Shown: positions 24,931-33,085 of the stretch, one piece after another
Layout of the letters: each line of letters starts with the position of its first letter
How positions within the stretch are numbered: the stretch's first letter is position 1
NCBI RefSeq assembly: GCF_003399645.1
Contig: NZ_NBXD01000030.1
Location: 248,001-312,000 of the forward strand
Reading direction: 5' to 3'
DNA length: 64,000 nucleotides
DNA from: Subtercola boreus
Lineage (GTDB): Bacteria; Actinomycetota; Actinomycetes; Actinomycetales; Microbacteriaceae
Notes under the pieces: model-generated
Told to the model about the DNA's origin: nothing
Seen by the model: only the letters and a program-made list of their open reading frames with translations
Database searches by the model: none
Program-made: the position numbers and the translations under genes

Positions 24931-26315
24931 CAAGCGCCCTCTTCGCCCCGACCCGCGGCCGTGTTGAGGTGCGACTGCGAGTCGCGCAGGTTCGGCAGGG
25001 CTCCGCCGACAGCGAAGTACCGCTTACCGGCCACCAGTAGGTCTTCGGCGGGGAACTTCGTGATGACCTGGCAGCCCGTGGCGGTCACGACGACCTCCTC
25101 CTCGATGCGTGCGGCCCCCCAGCCGTCAGCGCTCGGCCAGTAGGTCTCGAGGGCGAAGACCATTCCCTCTTCGAGGGTCTCGGGATGTTCGAGCGAGACC
25201 AGCCGCGAGAAGATCGGCTTCTCCCAGATCGAGAGGCCCACGCCGTGGCCGTACTGCAGGGCGAAGGCGGCCTCCTCGTCGGCGAACCCGAACTCCTCCG
25301 CCTTCGGCCACACCTTCACGATGTCGGCCGTCGTCGCGCCGGGGCGCACCAGGGCGATCGCGCGGTCCATGTACTCGCGGGCGCGCTTGTACGCGTCGAC
25401 CTGCGCCGAGCTCGCCGAACCGACCGCGAAGGTTCGGTAGTAGCAGGTGCGGTAGCCGTTGAAGCTGTGCAGAATGTCGAAGAACGCAGGGTCACCGGGC
25501 CGGATCAGCCGGTCGGAGAAGACATGCGGATGCGGCGAGCAGCGCTCGCCGGAGATCGCGTTGACCCCTTCGACGTACTCCGAGCCGAGGTCGTAGAGCT
25601 TCTTCGAGACGAGGCCGACGCACTCGTTCTCGCGCACACCCGGTTTCAGGAACTCGTAGAGGTCTTCGTAGGCCGCATCCACCATCGACGCGGCCTGCGT
25701 CAGGAGCGACACCTCGTCGCCGGTCTTGATGCGGCGGGCCTCGAGGAACACCTGCTGCCCGTCGACGACCTCGATACCGAGCTTCTGCAGCGCGAAGAGA
25801 ATGGGCAACTCGATGACATCGACTCCGAGCGGTTCGTTTGCGACGCCGAACTTCTCGAGCTCTCGCTTGATCTTCGCGGCAACCCGATCCGCGATCTCCG
25901 CATCGGGGCTGAACGCACCGCGCAGGGTGGAGATGCCGGCGCGCGAGCCGCTCTCGAGCCGCGGGCGCACGGCACCGTGGTGCGGGGCGTGCGGATCGGC
26001 GTCGGCCTCGGCCGTCGTCTGGTCGAGCCAGGGGTTGAAGAGGGAGTGGTGCTTCGCCGCCGAACCGAAATCCCACATGATGGGGTCGGTGACGCGGGTC
26101 AGCAGACTGAAGCGGATGAGCTTGTCCATCGCCCAGGTGCCGATGTGGGTCGACGTCATGTAGCGGATGTTCGCGAAGTCGAAGGCGAGAACGGCCCCGA
26201 GCTCTGAGGCCTCGAGTTTGCCCTTCAGCCGGGCCAGACGCTCGCTGCGCAAGCGGTCGAAATCGACCCGCTGCTCCCAGTCCACGGCGTTGGTGCCTCG
26301 TGTTGCTGTACCCAT
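24930..26315 (-). CDS. M24 peptidase-fold protein, creatinase/DddP-like, with altered metal site
   Basis: 461 residues from ATG 26315 (GAGAGG 8 bases upstream; the GTG at 26339 has none). Creatinase-like N-terminal domain (LEASELGAVLAFDFANIRYM) and C-terminal pita-bread domain. By comparison with M24 enzymes the metal ligands are Asp280 (FFDI), His357 (YGHGVGL), Glu390 (FALET) and Glu405 (RIEEEV), but the second Asp is Cys291 (GYRTCYYRTF). The overall layout recalls the DMSP lyase DddP and other non-peptidase M24 enzymes. Probably not an ordinary aminopeptidase. First gene of a catabolic operon whose other members are dehydrogenases. Confidence 0.72.
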   Translation of the reverse strand: MGTATRGTNAVDWEQRVDFDRLRSERLARLKGKLEASELGAVLAFDFANIRYMTSTHIGTWAMDKLIRFSLLTRVTDPIMWDFGSAAKHHSLFNPWLDQTTAEADADPHAPHHGAVRPRLESGSRAGISTLRGAFSPDAEIADRVAAKIKRELEKFGVANEPLGVDVIELPILFALQKLGIEVVDGQQVFLEARRIKTGDEVSLLTQAASMVDAAYEDLYEFLKPGVRENECVGLVSKKLYDLGSEYVEGVNAISGERCSPHPHVFSDRLIRPGDPAFFDILHSFNGYRTCYYRTFAVGSASSAQVDAYKRAREYMDRAIALVRPGATTADIVKVWPKAEEFGFADEEAAFALQYGHGVGLSIWEKPIFSRLVSLEHPETLEEGMVFALETYWPSADGWGAARIEEEVVVTATGCQVITKFPAEDLLVAGKRYFAVGGALPNLRDSQSHLNTAAGRGEEGA

Positions 26316-26330
26316 TGTGTGAACCTCTCG

Positions 26331-26350
26331 CCCCGACACCGCTGTCGGGG
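26331..26350 (-). promoter_or_regulatory. 5'-UTR hairpin ahead of the M24 operon
   Basis: CCCCGACA (26331-26338) and TGTCGGGG (26343-26350) form a perfect 8-base stem with a 4-base loop, a few bases upstream of the ribosome-binding site. It may stabilise the mRNA or tune translation. Confidence 0.5.
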
Positions 26351-26360
26351 TTCAGTCTGC

Positions 26361-26378
26361 GTGAACGATGGTGTTCAC
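26361..26378. promoter_or_regulatory. Candidate operator of the XRE-cupin regulator
   Basis: Perfect inverted repeat GTGAAC-N6-GTTCAC between the M24 operon and the regulator gene. On the minus strand it directly follows TAGAGT (a -10-like hexamer), so a bound protein would block the operon promoter. Confidence 0.55.
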
Positions 26379-26481
26379 TCTAGCTTAATTACTTTTCTGG
26401 GCCAGTGGGTCAGAATGATTCGTTCCACGAGCGACTTTCCTGCGCGGGGCTCTAGAATTCGCAGAGGGGTTGCGTCGCAGC

Positions 26482-27285
26482 GTGAACCTCGACTGCACAG
26501 AACCGGACTCGTTTTACGAGACGAAGGAGCGGGTCATCAACGAAGAAGTGGGTCCCAAGCTCCGCGCAGCGCGCCTGGACAAAGGTCTGAGCCTGCGCAG
26601 CATCGCCGCCGAGGTGGGCGTCTCGGCGAGCCTCATCTCCCAGGTCGAGACGGGAAAGACGCAGCCCTCCGTGAGCACCCTCTACGCGCTGGTCAACCAG
26701 CTCGGCATCTCGTTCGACGAGTTGCTGGGGTCGACGCCGGCAGCGGGGGGCGGGTCGGGTGGTTCCGGCTCCGGTTCGTCTTCCACCGGTGGTGCCGATG
26801 AGTCGCCCGAGCCCGCCGCGCGAACCGAGGTTCCCGCCGAGGGCATGCGTTCCGCCATCCAGCACGGCAGCGACAACCCGGTGCTCGAGATGGAGAACGG
26901 GGTTCGCTGGGAACGGTTGGCGACCGGATCGGGTGGCCCCGTGGATCCGCTGCTCGTCACCTACGCGCCCGGCGGCTCGAGCTCGGTGGAGGGCCGGCTG
27001 ATGAGGCACAGTGGGTACGAATACGCTTACCTCCTCTCGGGTGAGCTCACGGTGCACCTCGAGTTCGACACCTACGTGATCAGGGCGGGCGACTCGCTCA
27101 ACTTCGATTCGCACCGGCCGCACATGTACGTCAACAACGGGCAGGTGCCCGCCCGGGGCCTCTTCTTCGTGACCGGTCGTCGCGCGTACGCCGAGTCGAC
27201 CCCCGAGCTCGGCCAGACCGGCGAGCGCGGGGCCGAGCTCACCTCCGCGGTCGATGTGCTGCATGCGATGGATCGCCTTCCATGA
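26482..27285 (+). CDS. XRE-family regulator with C-terminal cupin domain
   Basis: About 267 residues. The XRE helix-turn-helix lies at about 24-80 (LRAARLDKGLSLRSIAAEVG, then LISQVETGKTQPS). A Gly/Ser-rich linker of about 20 residues follows, then a cupin sensor at about 150-240 (EYAYLLSGELTVHLEF, LNFDSHRPHMYVNNG). The start is uncertain: GTG 26482 has AGAGGGG 12 bases upstream, TTG 26470 has it directly adjacent. Divergent from the M24 operon and probably its regulator, with the cupin binding the inducer. ATGA overlap with the next gene. Confidence 0.85.
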   Translation: MNLDCTEPDSFYETKERVINEEVGPKLRAARLDKGLSLRSIAAEVGVSASLISQVETGKTQPSVSTLYALVNQLGISFDELLGSTPAAGGGSGGSGSGSSSTGGADESPEPAARTEVPAEGMRSAIQHGSDNPVLEMENGVRWERLATGSGGPVDPLLVTYAPGGSSSVEGRLMRHSGYEYAYLLSGELTVHLEFDTYVIRAGDSLNFDSHRPHMYVNNGQVPARGLFFVTGRRAYAESTPELGQTGERGAELTSAVDVLHAMDRLP

Positions 27286-27896
27286 CAGGCCGCATCATCA
27301 TCGACATCTTCAGCACTCTCGACGGGGTCGGGCAGGGGCCGGGCGGGCCAGACGAAGACACGAGCGGCGGGTTCGAGTTCGGGGGCTGGCAGGCGCCCTT
27401 TCCCAACGGTCACAGTGGTGAACAGATCATGCGGGGCATCCGGGCGATGGATGCTCTGCTGCTCGGTCGGCGCACCTACGACATTTTCGCCGCATACTGG
27501 CCGCAGCTCGGCGACGACAACCCCATCGCTTCGAAGTTCAATGCCATTCCGAAGTACGTCGCGTCGCGTCGCGGCGTGGAACCCAGCTGGAGCGGGTCGA
27601 AGGTGTTGGGCCCCGATCTCGCTGCCGAGGTGGATTCGCTGCGCGAACGGCACGCCGAGATCCATGTCATCGGCAGCCTCGAGTTCGCCCGCACCCTCGT
27701 GACCGAAGGCCTCTTCGACGAGCTGAACCTCTGGGTGTACCCGATCGCGCTCGGCTCCGGAAAGCGGTTGTTCCCCGACGACGGCGCCGCGCTCTCGCTG
27801 ACCCTGCTCTCGGCCGAGCCCGACCTCGTGAGCGGAGCCGTGCTGCTGCGCTACGGCCCCGGCCACGGCCGGCCCGGGACGGGCGACATGACCTGA
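27282..27896 (+). CDS. Dihydrofolate reductase-like (RibD C-terminal domain) protein
   Basis: 204 residues. Pattern IDIFSTLDGVGQGPGG at the start, LLLGRRTYDIFAAYW in the middle and HVIGSLEFARTLVTEGLFDE, LWVYPIALGSGKRLF near the end: the RibD C-terminal/YyaP-YwjB family of NADPH-dependent reductases. The physiological substrate of these stand-alone proteins is mostly unknown. Starts by ATGA overlap with the XRE-cupin gene, which links it to the same regulatory unit. Confidence 0.85.
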   Translation: MTGRIIIDIFSTLDGVGQGPGGPDEDTSGGFEFGGWQAPFPNGHSGEQIMRGIRAMDALLLGRRTYDIFAAYWPQLGDDNPIASKFNAIPKYVASRRGVEPSWSGSKVLGPDLAAEVDSLRERHAEIHVIGSLEFARTLVTEGLFDELNLWVYPIALGSGKRLFPDDGAALSLTLLSAEPDLVSGAVLLRYGPGHGRPGTGDMT

Positions 27897-28042
27897 CCGG
27901 CTGCGCTCGATCCGTTCGCCCGATCGGCGAGGGTAACGGGCCGGGCATCCGGAGCTGCACGCCCCCCACGCGGGTCGGCGTCGCGCGTAAGGCTAGGCTG
28001 TCCACGCTGGAACCGGGGCAGTCAGACGCCTATCGTGGCCTC

Positions 28043-28780
28043 ATGACAACCCCGAGCGCCGAATCCGCCTTCGCCGGCCAACCGCACGAGCCGCATGCCG
28101 GCAGCCTTGCCGGCCGCCTGAACTGGCTGCGCGCCGGAGTACTGGGCGCCAATGACGGCATCGTCTCCGTCGCCGCCATCGTCGTGGGCGTCGCAGGGGC
28201 GAGCGCCTCCTCACCCGCGCTTCTCGCGGCCGGCTCGGCCGCACTGATCGGCGGCGCGATCTCGATGGCGCTCGGTGAATACGTCTCGGTGAGCAGCCAG
28301 CGCGACAGCCAGCGTGCCCTCATCGAGAAGGAGCGCGTCGAGTTGGCGACCGACCCCGACGGTGAGCTCGTCGAACTCGCCGGCCTCTACGAGGAACGTG
28401 GCCTGTCGGCCGACACCGCTCGCCGCGTCGCCGTCGAACTGACCGAGCGGGATGCTCTGCGAGCCCATCTCGCGATGGAGCTCAACATCGACGAAGACGA
28501 CGTCGTCAGCCCGTGGAACGCCGCCGGCGCGTCGGCGCTCGCCTTTCTCATCGGTGGGATTCTGCCACTGCTGGCCATCCTGCTGCCACCGGACGCCGTG
28601 CGGGTTCCGGTGACGTTCCTCGTCGTGCTGGTCGCGCTCGGATTCACGGGGGTCATCGGCGCCCGCCTCGGCGGCAGCCCTGTCGGGCGGGCGACGGTGC
28701 GGGTTGTGATCGGTGGTGCGCTGGCGCTGGTCGCGACCTTCACGGTTGGCACCCTGCTCGGCACCAGCGGGGTCGTCTAG
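28043..28780 (+). CDS. VIT1/CCC1-family Fe2+/Mn2+ transporter
   Basis: 245 residues. N-terminal cytosolic segment, then WLRAGVLGANDGIVSVAAIV and MALGEYVSVSSQRDSQRA, the two signature stretches of the VIT family, with about five membrane helices. The hydrophilic central part (95-155, rich in Glu) corresponds to the metal-binding domain. Expected to move iron or manganese across the cytoplasmic membrane. A TAGGCT hexamer in the upstream gap may be its -10 box. Confidence 0.88.
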   Translation: MTTPSAESAFAGQPHEPHAGSLAGRLNWLRAGVLGANDGIVSVAAIVVGVAGASASSPALLAAGSAALIGGAISMALGEYVSVSSQRDSQRALIEKERVELATDPDGELVELAGLYEERGLSADTARRVAVELTERDALRAHLAMELNIDEDDVVSPWNAAGASALAFLIGGILPLLAILLPPDAVRVPVTFLVVLVALGFTGVIGARLGGSPVGRATVRVVIGGALALVATFTVGTLLGTSGVV

Positions 28781-28806
28781 CGCCACGAACGTCGATCTGA
28801 AGACCG

Positions 28807-29616
28807 TCAGTCCGCGGCCCGACGCTTGCCCTCGAAGAGTTCCTTCGTACGCAACAGACGCAGCGCGGTGACCAGCACGAGTCCGCCGAGCATGTTGAAG
28901 AGCAGGGTGTAGCCGAACCAGCCCAACCAGTCGAGGTAGGTGATGGATGCGCCCGACTGGATCGCCCCAAAGATGAGAAGCGAATCCAGAATCGAGTGGA
29001 ACAGCGAGAGGCCGGCGAGGAGGAACCCGCCGATGACTGTCGCGACGATCTTCGCCGGGTCGGAGGTCGTGCCCTGCTGCATGCGGGTCATCAGCGTGAT
29101 GGTGCTGCCACCGATCACCGCGAGCACGATGCTCTGCAGCCCGAACGGCGCGTCGGTGTAGTGCTGTGCCGCTTCTGCGAGCGTGTCATGCCACTGGGGG
29201 AACGCCTGAACCACAAGCCACATGAAGATCCAGCCGCCCAGGAGGTTGGTGAGCAGAGTTCCGCCCCAGAGCCGCGCCAGGTGCCCCACGTTGCCCTCAC
29301 GGGCGACGACCGCGGCGACCGGCATGAGCAAGTTCTCGGTGAACAGCTCGCTGTGGGCAAGGAAGAGGGCCACGAGACCCACACTGAACGCGAGGCCCGC
29401 GAGTAGGTGATCACCGGTCTGGTTGAGCACCGCCAGGTAGGCCATCACCCCGAGCCCGACCTCGAGCCCGCCGAAGAATCCGGTGATCAGGATGGCCCGC
29501 CAGGTGCGGTGCAGACGCTCCGCACCCTCGCTGATGGTGTTGTCGAAGGATTCGGCGAGCTCGTCTTCGACCGGTTTGTCGTGTTCGCCGATCTCGCGGC
29601 GGCGTTCCTCGCTCAC
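28807..29616 (-). CDS. Formate/nitrite transporter (FNT)-family protein
   Basis: 269 residues with six hydrophobic helices after a charged 40-residue N-terminal extension. FNT-type repeats such as AHSELFTENLLMPVAAVVA and FHSILDSLLIFGAI. The extension and HSILDS motif match the YfdC-like subgroup rather than FocA or NirC, so the transported anion is unclear. Start overlaps the HAD gene stop (ATGA). Confidence 0.82.
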   Translation of the reverse strand: MSEERRREIGEHDKPVEDELAESFDNTISEGAERLHRTWRAILITGFFGGLEVGLGVMAYLAVLNQTGDHLLAGLAFSVGLVALFLAHSELFTENLLMPVAAVVAREGNVGHLARLWGGTLLTNLLGGWIFMWLVVQAFPQWHDTLAEAAQHYTDAPFGLQSIVLAVIGGSTITLMTRMQQGTTSDPAKIVATVIGGFLLAGLSLFHSILDSLLIFGAIQSGASITYLDWLGWFGYTLLFNMLGGLVLVTALRLLRTKELFEGKRRAAD

Positions 29617-30299
29617 GAGCCCTGGCGCGCGATGGGGCTGTCGTCGAGCTCGCGCAGGAGCGCTGCGATGTCTTCGTAGACCGCGGCCGCGCCGGCCTCG
29701 AGCAGTTCCTCGCGACTGAAGCCTCCGCTCAGAACACCGATGCTCTGCACGCCGGCACGCTTGGCCGCCTCGACATCCCAGACGGAGTCGCCCACCATGA
29801 CGGCCTGATCGGCGCTCACACCGGCCTTCTCCAGAGCGCTCTGGATGATGTCGGGATCGGGTTTGGCCGTGCCGACGTCTTCTGACGACGTGACGGCCTG
29901 CACCGAATCATCCACCTCGAGAACGCCCAGCAGAATCTTCAGCTCCTCCTCGGGCGCCGAGGTGGCGAGCACCACGCTGTGGCCTCGGCGGGCCAGCTCG
30001 GCCAGCAGCTCGGTGCTGTCGCTGATCGGGCGGAGGCGATCCGTCGACGAGAGGTACCTGCTGCTGTGCAGCTTCTTCGCGTCTTCGCCGAGGGACGAGG
30101 CATCCGTTCCCAGCAGACGTTCGAGCAGCTTGCCCGAGTCCATTCCGATGGAACGGTGGATGCGCCATAGGTCGACGGGATGCCCGATCTCGACGAAAGC
30201 GCGATCCCACGCGTCGATGTGCAGGTAGTTCGAGTCGACCAGGGTGCCATCGATGTCGAAGAGGACTGCCCGGCTACCGGGTTTGGTGTCGTTGGTCAT
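29613..30299 (-). CDS. HAD-superfamily phosphatase
   Basis: 228 residues. Motif I FDIDGTLVDSN with nucleophile Asp, motif II VLATSAP, motif III Lys in GTAKPDP, motif IV MVGDSVWDVEAA. Cap domain between (about 20-85). Similar to phosphoglycolate phosphatase/beta-phosphoglucomutase-type cytosolic enzymes. Co-translated with the FNT gene. Confidence 0.87.
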   Translation of the reverse strand: MTNDTKPGSRAVLFDIDGTLVDSNYLHIDAWDRAFVEIGHPVDLWRIHRSIGMDSGKLLERLLGTDASSLGEDAKKLHSSRYLSSTDRLRPISDSTELLAELARRGHSVVLATSAPEEELKILLGVLEVDDSVQAVTSSEDVGTAKPDPDIIQSALEKAGVSADQAVMVGDSVWDVEAAKRAGVQSIGVLSGGFSREELLEAGAAAVYEDIAALLRELDDSPIARQGS

Positions 30300-30378
30300 G
30301 CTCCCAGCAAACCGGATCGACGAGAAACCGGTGAGGGATCGCCAAACCCGCCCGAATGTGCATTCGGGCGGGCGACGC

Positions 30379-30852
30379 TCAGGAGACCAGGTCCTGGCGC
30401 AGGCACTCGATGAGGTTGAACGTCTCGGTCTCGCGGTGCGGCCAGTCGGAGCTGCCCAGGGGCAGCGTCTTGTCGAAACCGGGATAGGAGACGCTGATCG
30501 TCAGGTCTTCGTCATCGGAGACCGCGACTCCGAAGCCGGTCAGCGACCGGCGGGCGAGGGCGACGACGTTCAGCTGCAGCTCGGGAGCCTGCGGGTCGGA
30601 GGAGAAAGCCGCGTAGGCGATGATCTCGTCGGTGAGCACGACCACGTCGACGAGGGAGGTGTCTTCACCCTTCGTCACCGCATAGGTGGAACTGAAGTAC
30701 CGGATCTCGCTGTCGCCGACCACGAGAACCAGCGCCGACAGCAGCCGGCGGTACCAGACCGGTTCGTCGTAGCTCATGGCCACAGACCAGGTGGTCTCGG
30801 CCTTGAACCGTTCGTCCATTCGACGGGTGAGGTCGATCTGTTCGGTGATCAT
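30379..30852 (-). CDS. Conserved hypothetical protein (pair with 30852-31193)
   Basis: 157 residues from ATG 30852, directly coupled to the gene upstream (TGATG). Mixed alpha/beta, soluble. Segments include AMSYDEPVWYRRLLSALVLV, then TLPLGSSDWPHRETETFNLI. The C-terminal half resembles domains that read out membrane-proximal or signalling states, but I do not recognise a family. No signal peptide. Confidence 0.7.
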   Translation of the reverse strand: MITEQIDLTRRMDERFKAETTWSVAMSYDEPVWYRRLLSALVLVVGDSEIRYFSSTYAVTKGEDTSLVDVVVLTDEIIAYAAFSSDPQAPELQLNVVALARRSLTGFGVAVSDDEDLTISVSYPGFDKTLPLGSSDWPHRETETFNLIECLRQDLVS

Positions 30853-31193
30853 CAGGCGGGAGCGGGGGCGACCAGGCCCCGGTTGGCCGCCTCGGCGTCG
30901 ACCTCGGAGATGAGTTCGAGACCTGCCGAGCTGTTGGCACGCTTCATCAGAGCATCGACCCACGTGCGGTTCAGCGGGATCTTCTTCGAACCGAAGAAGT
31001 TGAATTCGACGTAGGTGGAGGGGTGGATCCAGAGCGTGTTGTGACCGCTGCCGAAGTCGGCGGAGCGATCCCAGCTGAACGCGAAGGCTTCGCCACGGCG
31101 CAGTTTGGCGAGCATGACGACCTGCAGGTGAGCGAGGTCGCGATCGTCGATAGCGATGACTTTGGCTGCCGGGCCGTAGGTGAGATTTCCCAT
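30852..31193 (-). CDS. Small Microbacteriaceae-type protein (DUF7882-like)
   Basis: 113 residues from ATG 31193 (AGGGG 7 bases upstream). It opens MGNLTYGPAAKVIAIDDRDL, then LAKLRRGEAFAFSWDRS and LWIHPSTYVEFNFFGSKKIP. I recall small Microbacteriaceae proteins with this pattern, often mislabelled as ATP-dependent DNA ligase; the family name is from memory. It has no ligase motif. Unknown function, soluble, co-translated with the next gene. Confidence 0.7.
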   Translation of the reverse strand: MGNLTYGPAAKVIAIDDRDLAHLQVVMLAKLRRGEAFAFSWDRSADFGSGHNTLWIHPSTYVEFNFFGSKKIPLNRTWVDALMKRANSSAGLELISEVDAEAANRGLVAPAPA

Positions 31194-31283
31194 AGGAGGA
31201 CCCCTGAAGGTGGTGATGGACTCGGGCCAACAAAGTCTACCGGATGTAGAGGTCGATCCAGGAGTCACTCTGGCTCGCGGGTT

Positions 31284-32951
31284 TCAGGCGGTGTGCACGA
31301 CGGGTGCGCCGCCCGTCTCCTCCTCCTGCTCGATGTCCTCCTCCACCTGGGCCTCGACATCATCGCTCGACATGCGCCTGCTCACCGCGAAGTAGAAGAT
31401 CGCGACCGCGAAGGCTGCGACGATCAGCGTGTCCCAGTCAGCCGGCAACACGTTCAGCTGGGTCGTACCGAAGTCGCCGAGGTAGCCGAGGATGCACATG
31501 CCGATCAACCACGGCCAGATCCAGAGCGCGGACTGCCACCTCGCCTTAGCGAGGTTCACGTTCCTCGCTTTCACCAGGGCTGCGATGACGAAGAGGATCT
31601 GCCCCACCAGAACGGCCGCAGACAACCGCCAGGTCGCGTCGAACCCACCCCAGTAGATGATCAGGTTGGCGAAGACGAAGCCGAGCGGAAGCAGGAACAT
31701 CGGCGCGGGAACCGTGTACGGGTGCTCCCGCTTGAGGTCGGCCAGGCGGAGCGCCGCGAGTGAGATCGGGGCGAAGGCATACATGATGGCGGTCGCCCCC
31801 GTGATGTAGCCGACGAGCTGCAGCCATCCTGAACCGGGCACCAACAGCGCAGCGATGCCGAGCAGACTCGCCAGGCCGATCGACCAGATGGGTACGCCGC
31901 GGGCCGAGATGCGCGTGAGACCGTTCGGCAGACCGAGGGCGTACGAGATGCGCGCCGTCGTGCCGACGTAGATCAGGCCGGTGCCGCCGGGCGAGACGAC
32001 GGCATCGATGATCAGGATGGCGGCGAGCCAGCCCGCTCCGGCCGCCAGCGCCAGCGTGTAGTACGGCCCGTAGTCGCCCTCGCCGATGGGGTTCTCCCAG
32101 CCGTTCTTGAGCAGGGTCGCCGGGTCGAGCGAACCGACGAACGCCACCTCGAGCAGCAGGTACAGCAGCGCCCCGATCGCCATGGCCAGGATGATCGCCC
32201 GCGCGACATCCTTCTTGGGGTTCTTGGCCTCCCCAGCCATCTGCGACGCCTGCTCGAAGCCCTGCAGGGCGAAAACCACACCGGCCGGCAGCGCGGCAAA
32301 GATGCCGTGGAACCCGAACGGCGCGAAGCCACCGTTGGCGGTGAAGTTCTCGGGGTGGAAGCTGAGCGAGATGAGTACGACGATCGTGAGCAGCGGTACG
32401 AGGGTCTTCCAGATGACGATTCCCGTGTTGCTGTCGCTCAACCATCGTGCGCCACCGAGGTTCACGAACGTGAACAGCAGCATAGCGAGAATGCCGACCA
32501 CGATGCCCTGACCGGTGAGGGTGCCATCGGTGTTGATCAGCGGAAAGTCGGTGCTGATGCTGCCCACCGAGTTGACATAGCTGAGCGATGCCTCGACCTC
32601 GAGCGGCGCGATGAAGACGGCCTGCAGATACGTCACCCACCCGGCGGTGAAGCCGGCGAACCCGCCGAAGGCGTAGTGCGGGTACCGGGCCGTTCCCCCG
32701 GCAACCGGGTAGGCGCCGCCTAGGTCGGCGTGGATCAGCGCCAGAACGATCAGCATGATGGCCGCCAGCACCCAGGAGATGAGCGCCGACCCGCCCGCGA
32801 ATTTCGCGGCCGTCAGCGCGCCGAGCAACCAGCCGGAGCCGATGATGGAGCCGAGCGAGACGAAGGTGAGACCCCAGAATCCGACCGTACGTTTCAGCGC
32901 GGGCGCGGAACCCGTCGAAGATGTGGAACCCGTTCTCGCTGAAGCAGTCAT
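31284..32951 (-). CDS. APC-family amino acid permease
   Basis: 555 residues from ATG 32951 (AAGGGG 9 bases upstream). About 12 to 14 membrane helices. The first carries the APC substrate/sodium-site motif GSIIGSGWLLG, and the sixth FALQGFEQASQMAGEAKNPK. The C-terminal tail is acidic (VEEDIEQEEE). Probably an amino acid/proton or amino acid/amine symporter in the cytoplasmic membrane. The specificity is unclear. Confidence 0.88.
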   Translation of the reverse strand: MTASARTGSTSSTGSAPALKRTVGFWGLTFVSLGSIIGSGWLLGALTAAKFAGGSALISWVLAAIMLIVLALIHADLGGAYPVAGGTARYPHYAFGGFAGFTAGWVTYLQAVFIAPLEVEASLSYVNSVGSISTDFPLINTDGTLTGQGIVVGILAMLLFTFVNLGGARWLSDSNTGIVIWKTLVPLLTIVVLISLSFHPENFTANGGFAPFGFHGIFAALPAGVVFALQGFEQASQMAGEAKNPKKDVARAIILAMAIGALLYLLLEVAFVGSLDPATLLKNGWENPIGEGDYGPYYTLALAAGAGWLAAILIIDAVVSPGGTGLIYVGTTARISYALGLPNGLTRISARGVPIWSIGLASLLGIAALLVPGSGWLQLVGYITGATAIMYAFAPISLAALRLADLKREHPYTVPAPMFLLPLGFVFANLIIYWGGFDATWRLSAAVLVGQILFVIAALVKARNVNLAKARWQSALWIWPWLIGMCILGYLGDFGTTQLNVLPADWDTLIVAAFAVAIFYFAVSRRMSSDDVEAQVEEDIEQEEETGGAPVVHTA

Positions 32952-33085
32952 CGAAACCATCCCCTTGCGCCATGATCGGTTCGCTCTGCCGCCAGAGCGG
33001 CTTGAACCCATTAGGGCGTTTTTCGGGTCACTTCAACAGAGCTGAAACACGATCGTCACATGTGAAACCACACAGAAATCGCAGG

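Noticed and set aside
22963-25143. Very long plus-strand open frame (over 700 codons)
   Set aside because: It lies opposite three well-identified dehydrogenase/M24 operon genes and has no family resemblance; open by GC bias alone.
24930-26315. Calling the M24 gene dddP (DMSP lyase)
   Set aside because: Overall layout is similar, but one metal ligand is Cys and the neighbourhood lacks acrylate or DMSP genes; left as DddP/creatinase-like.
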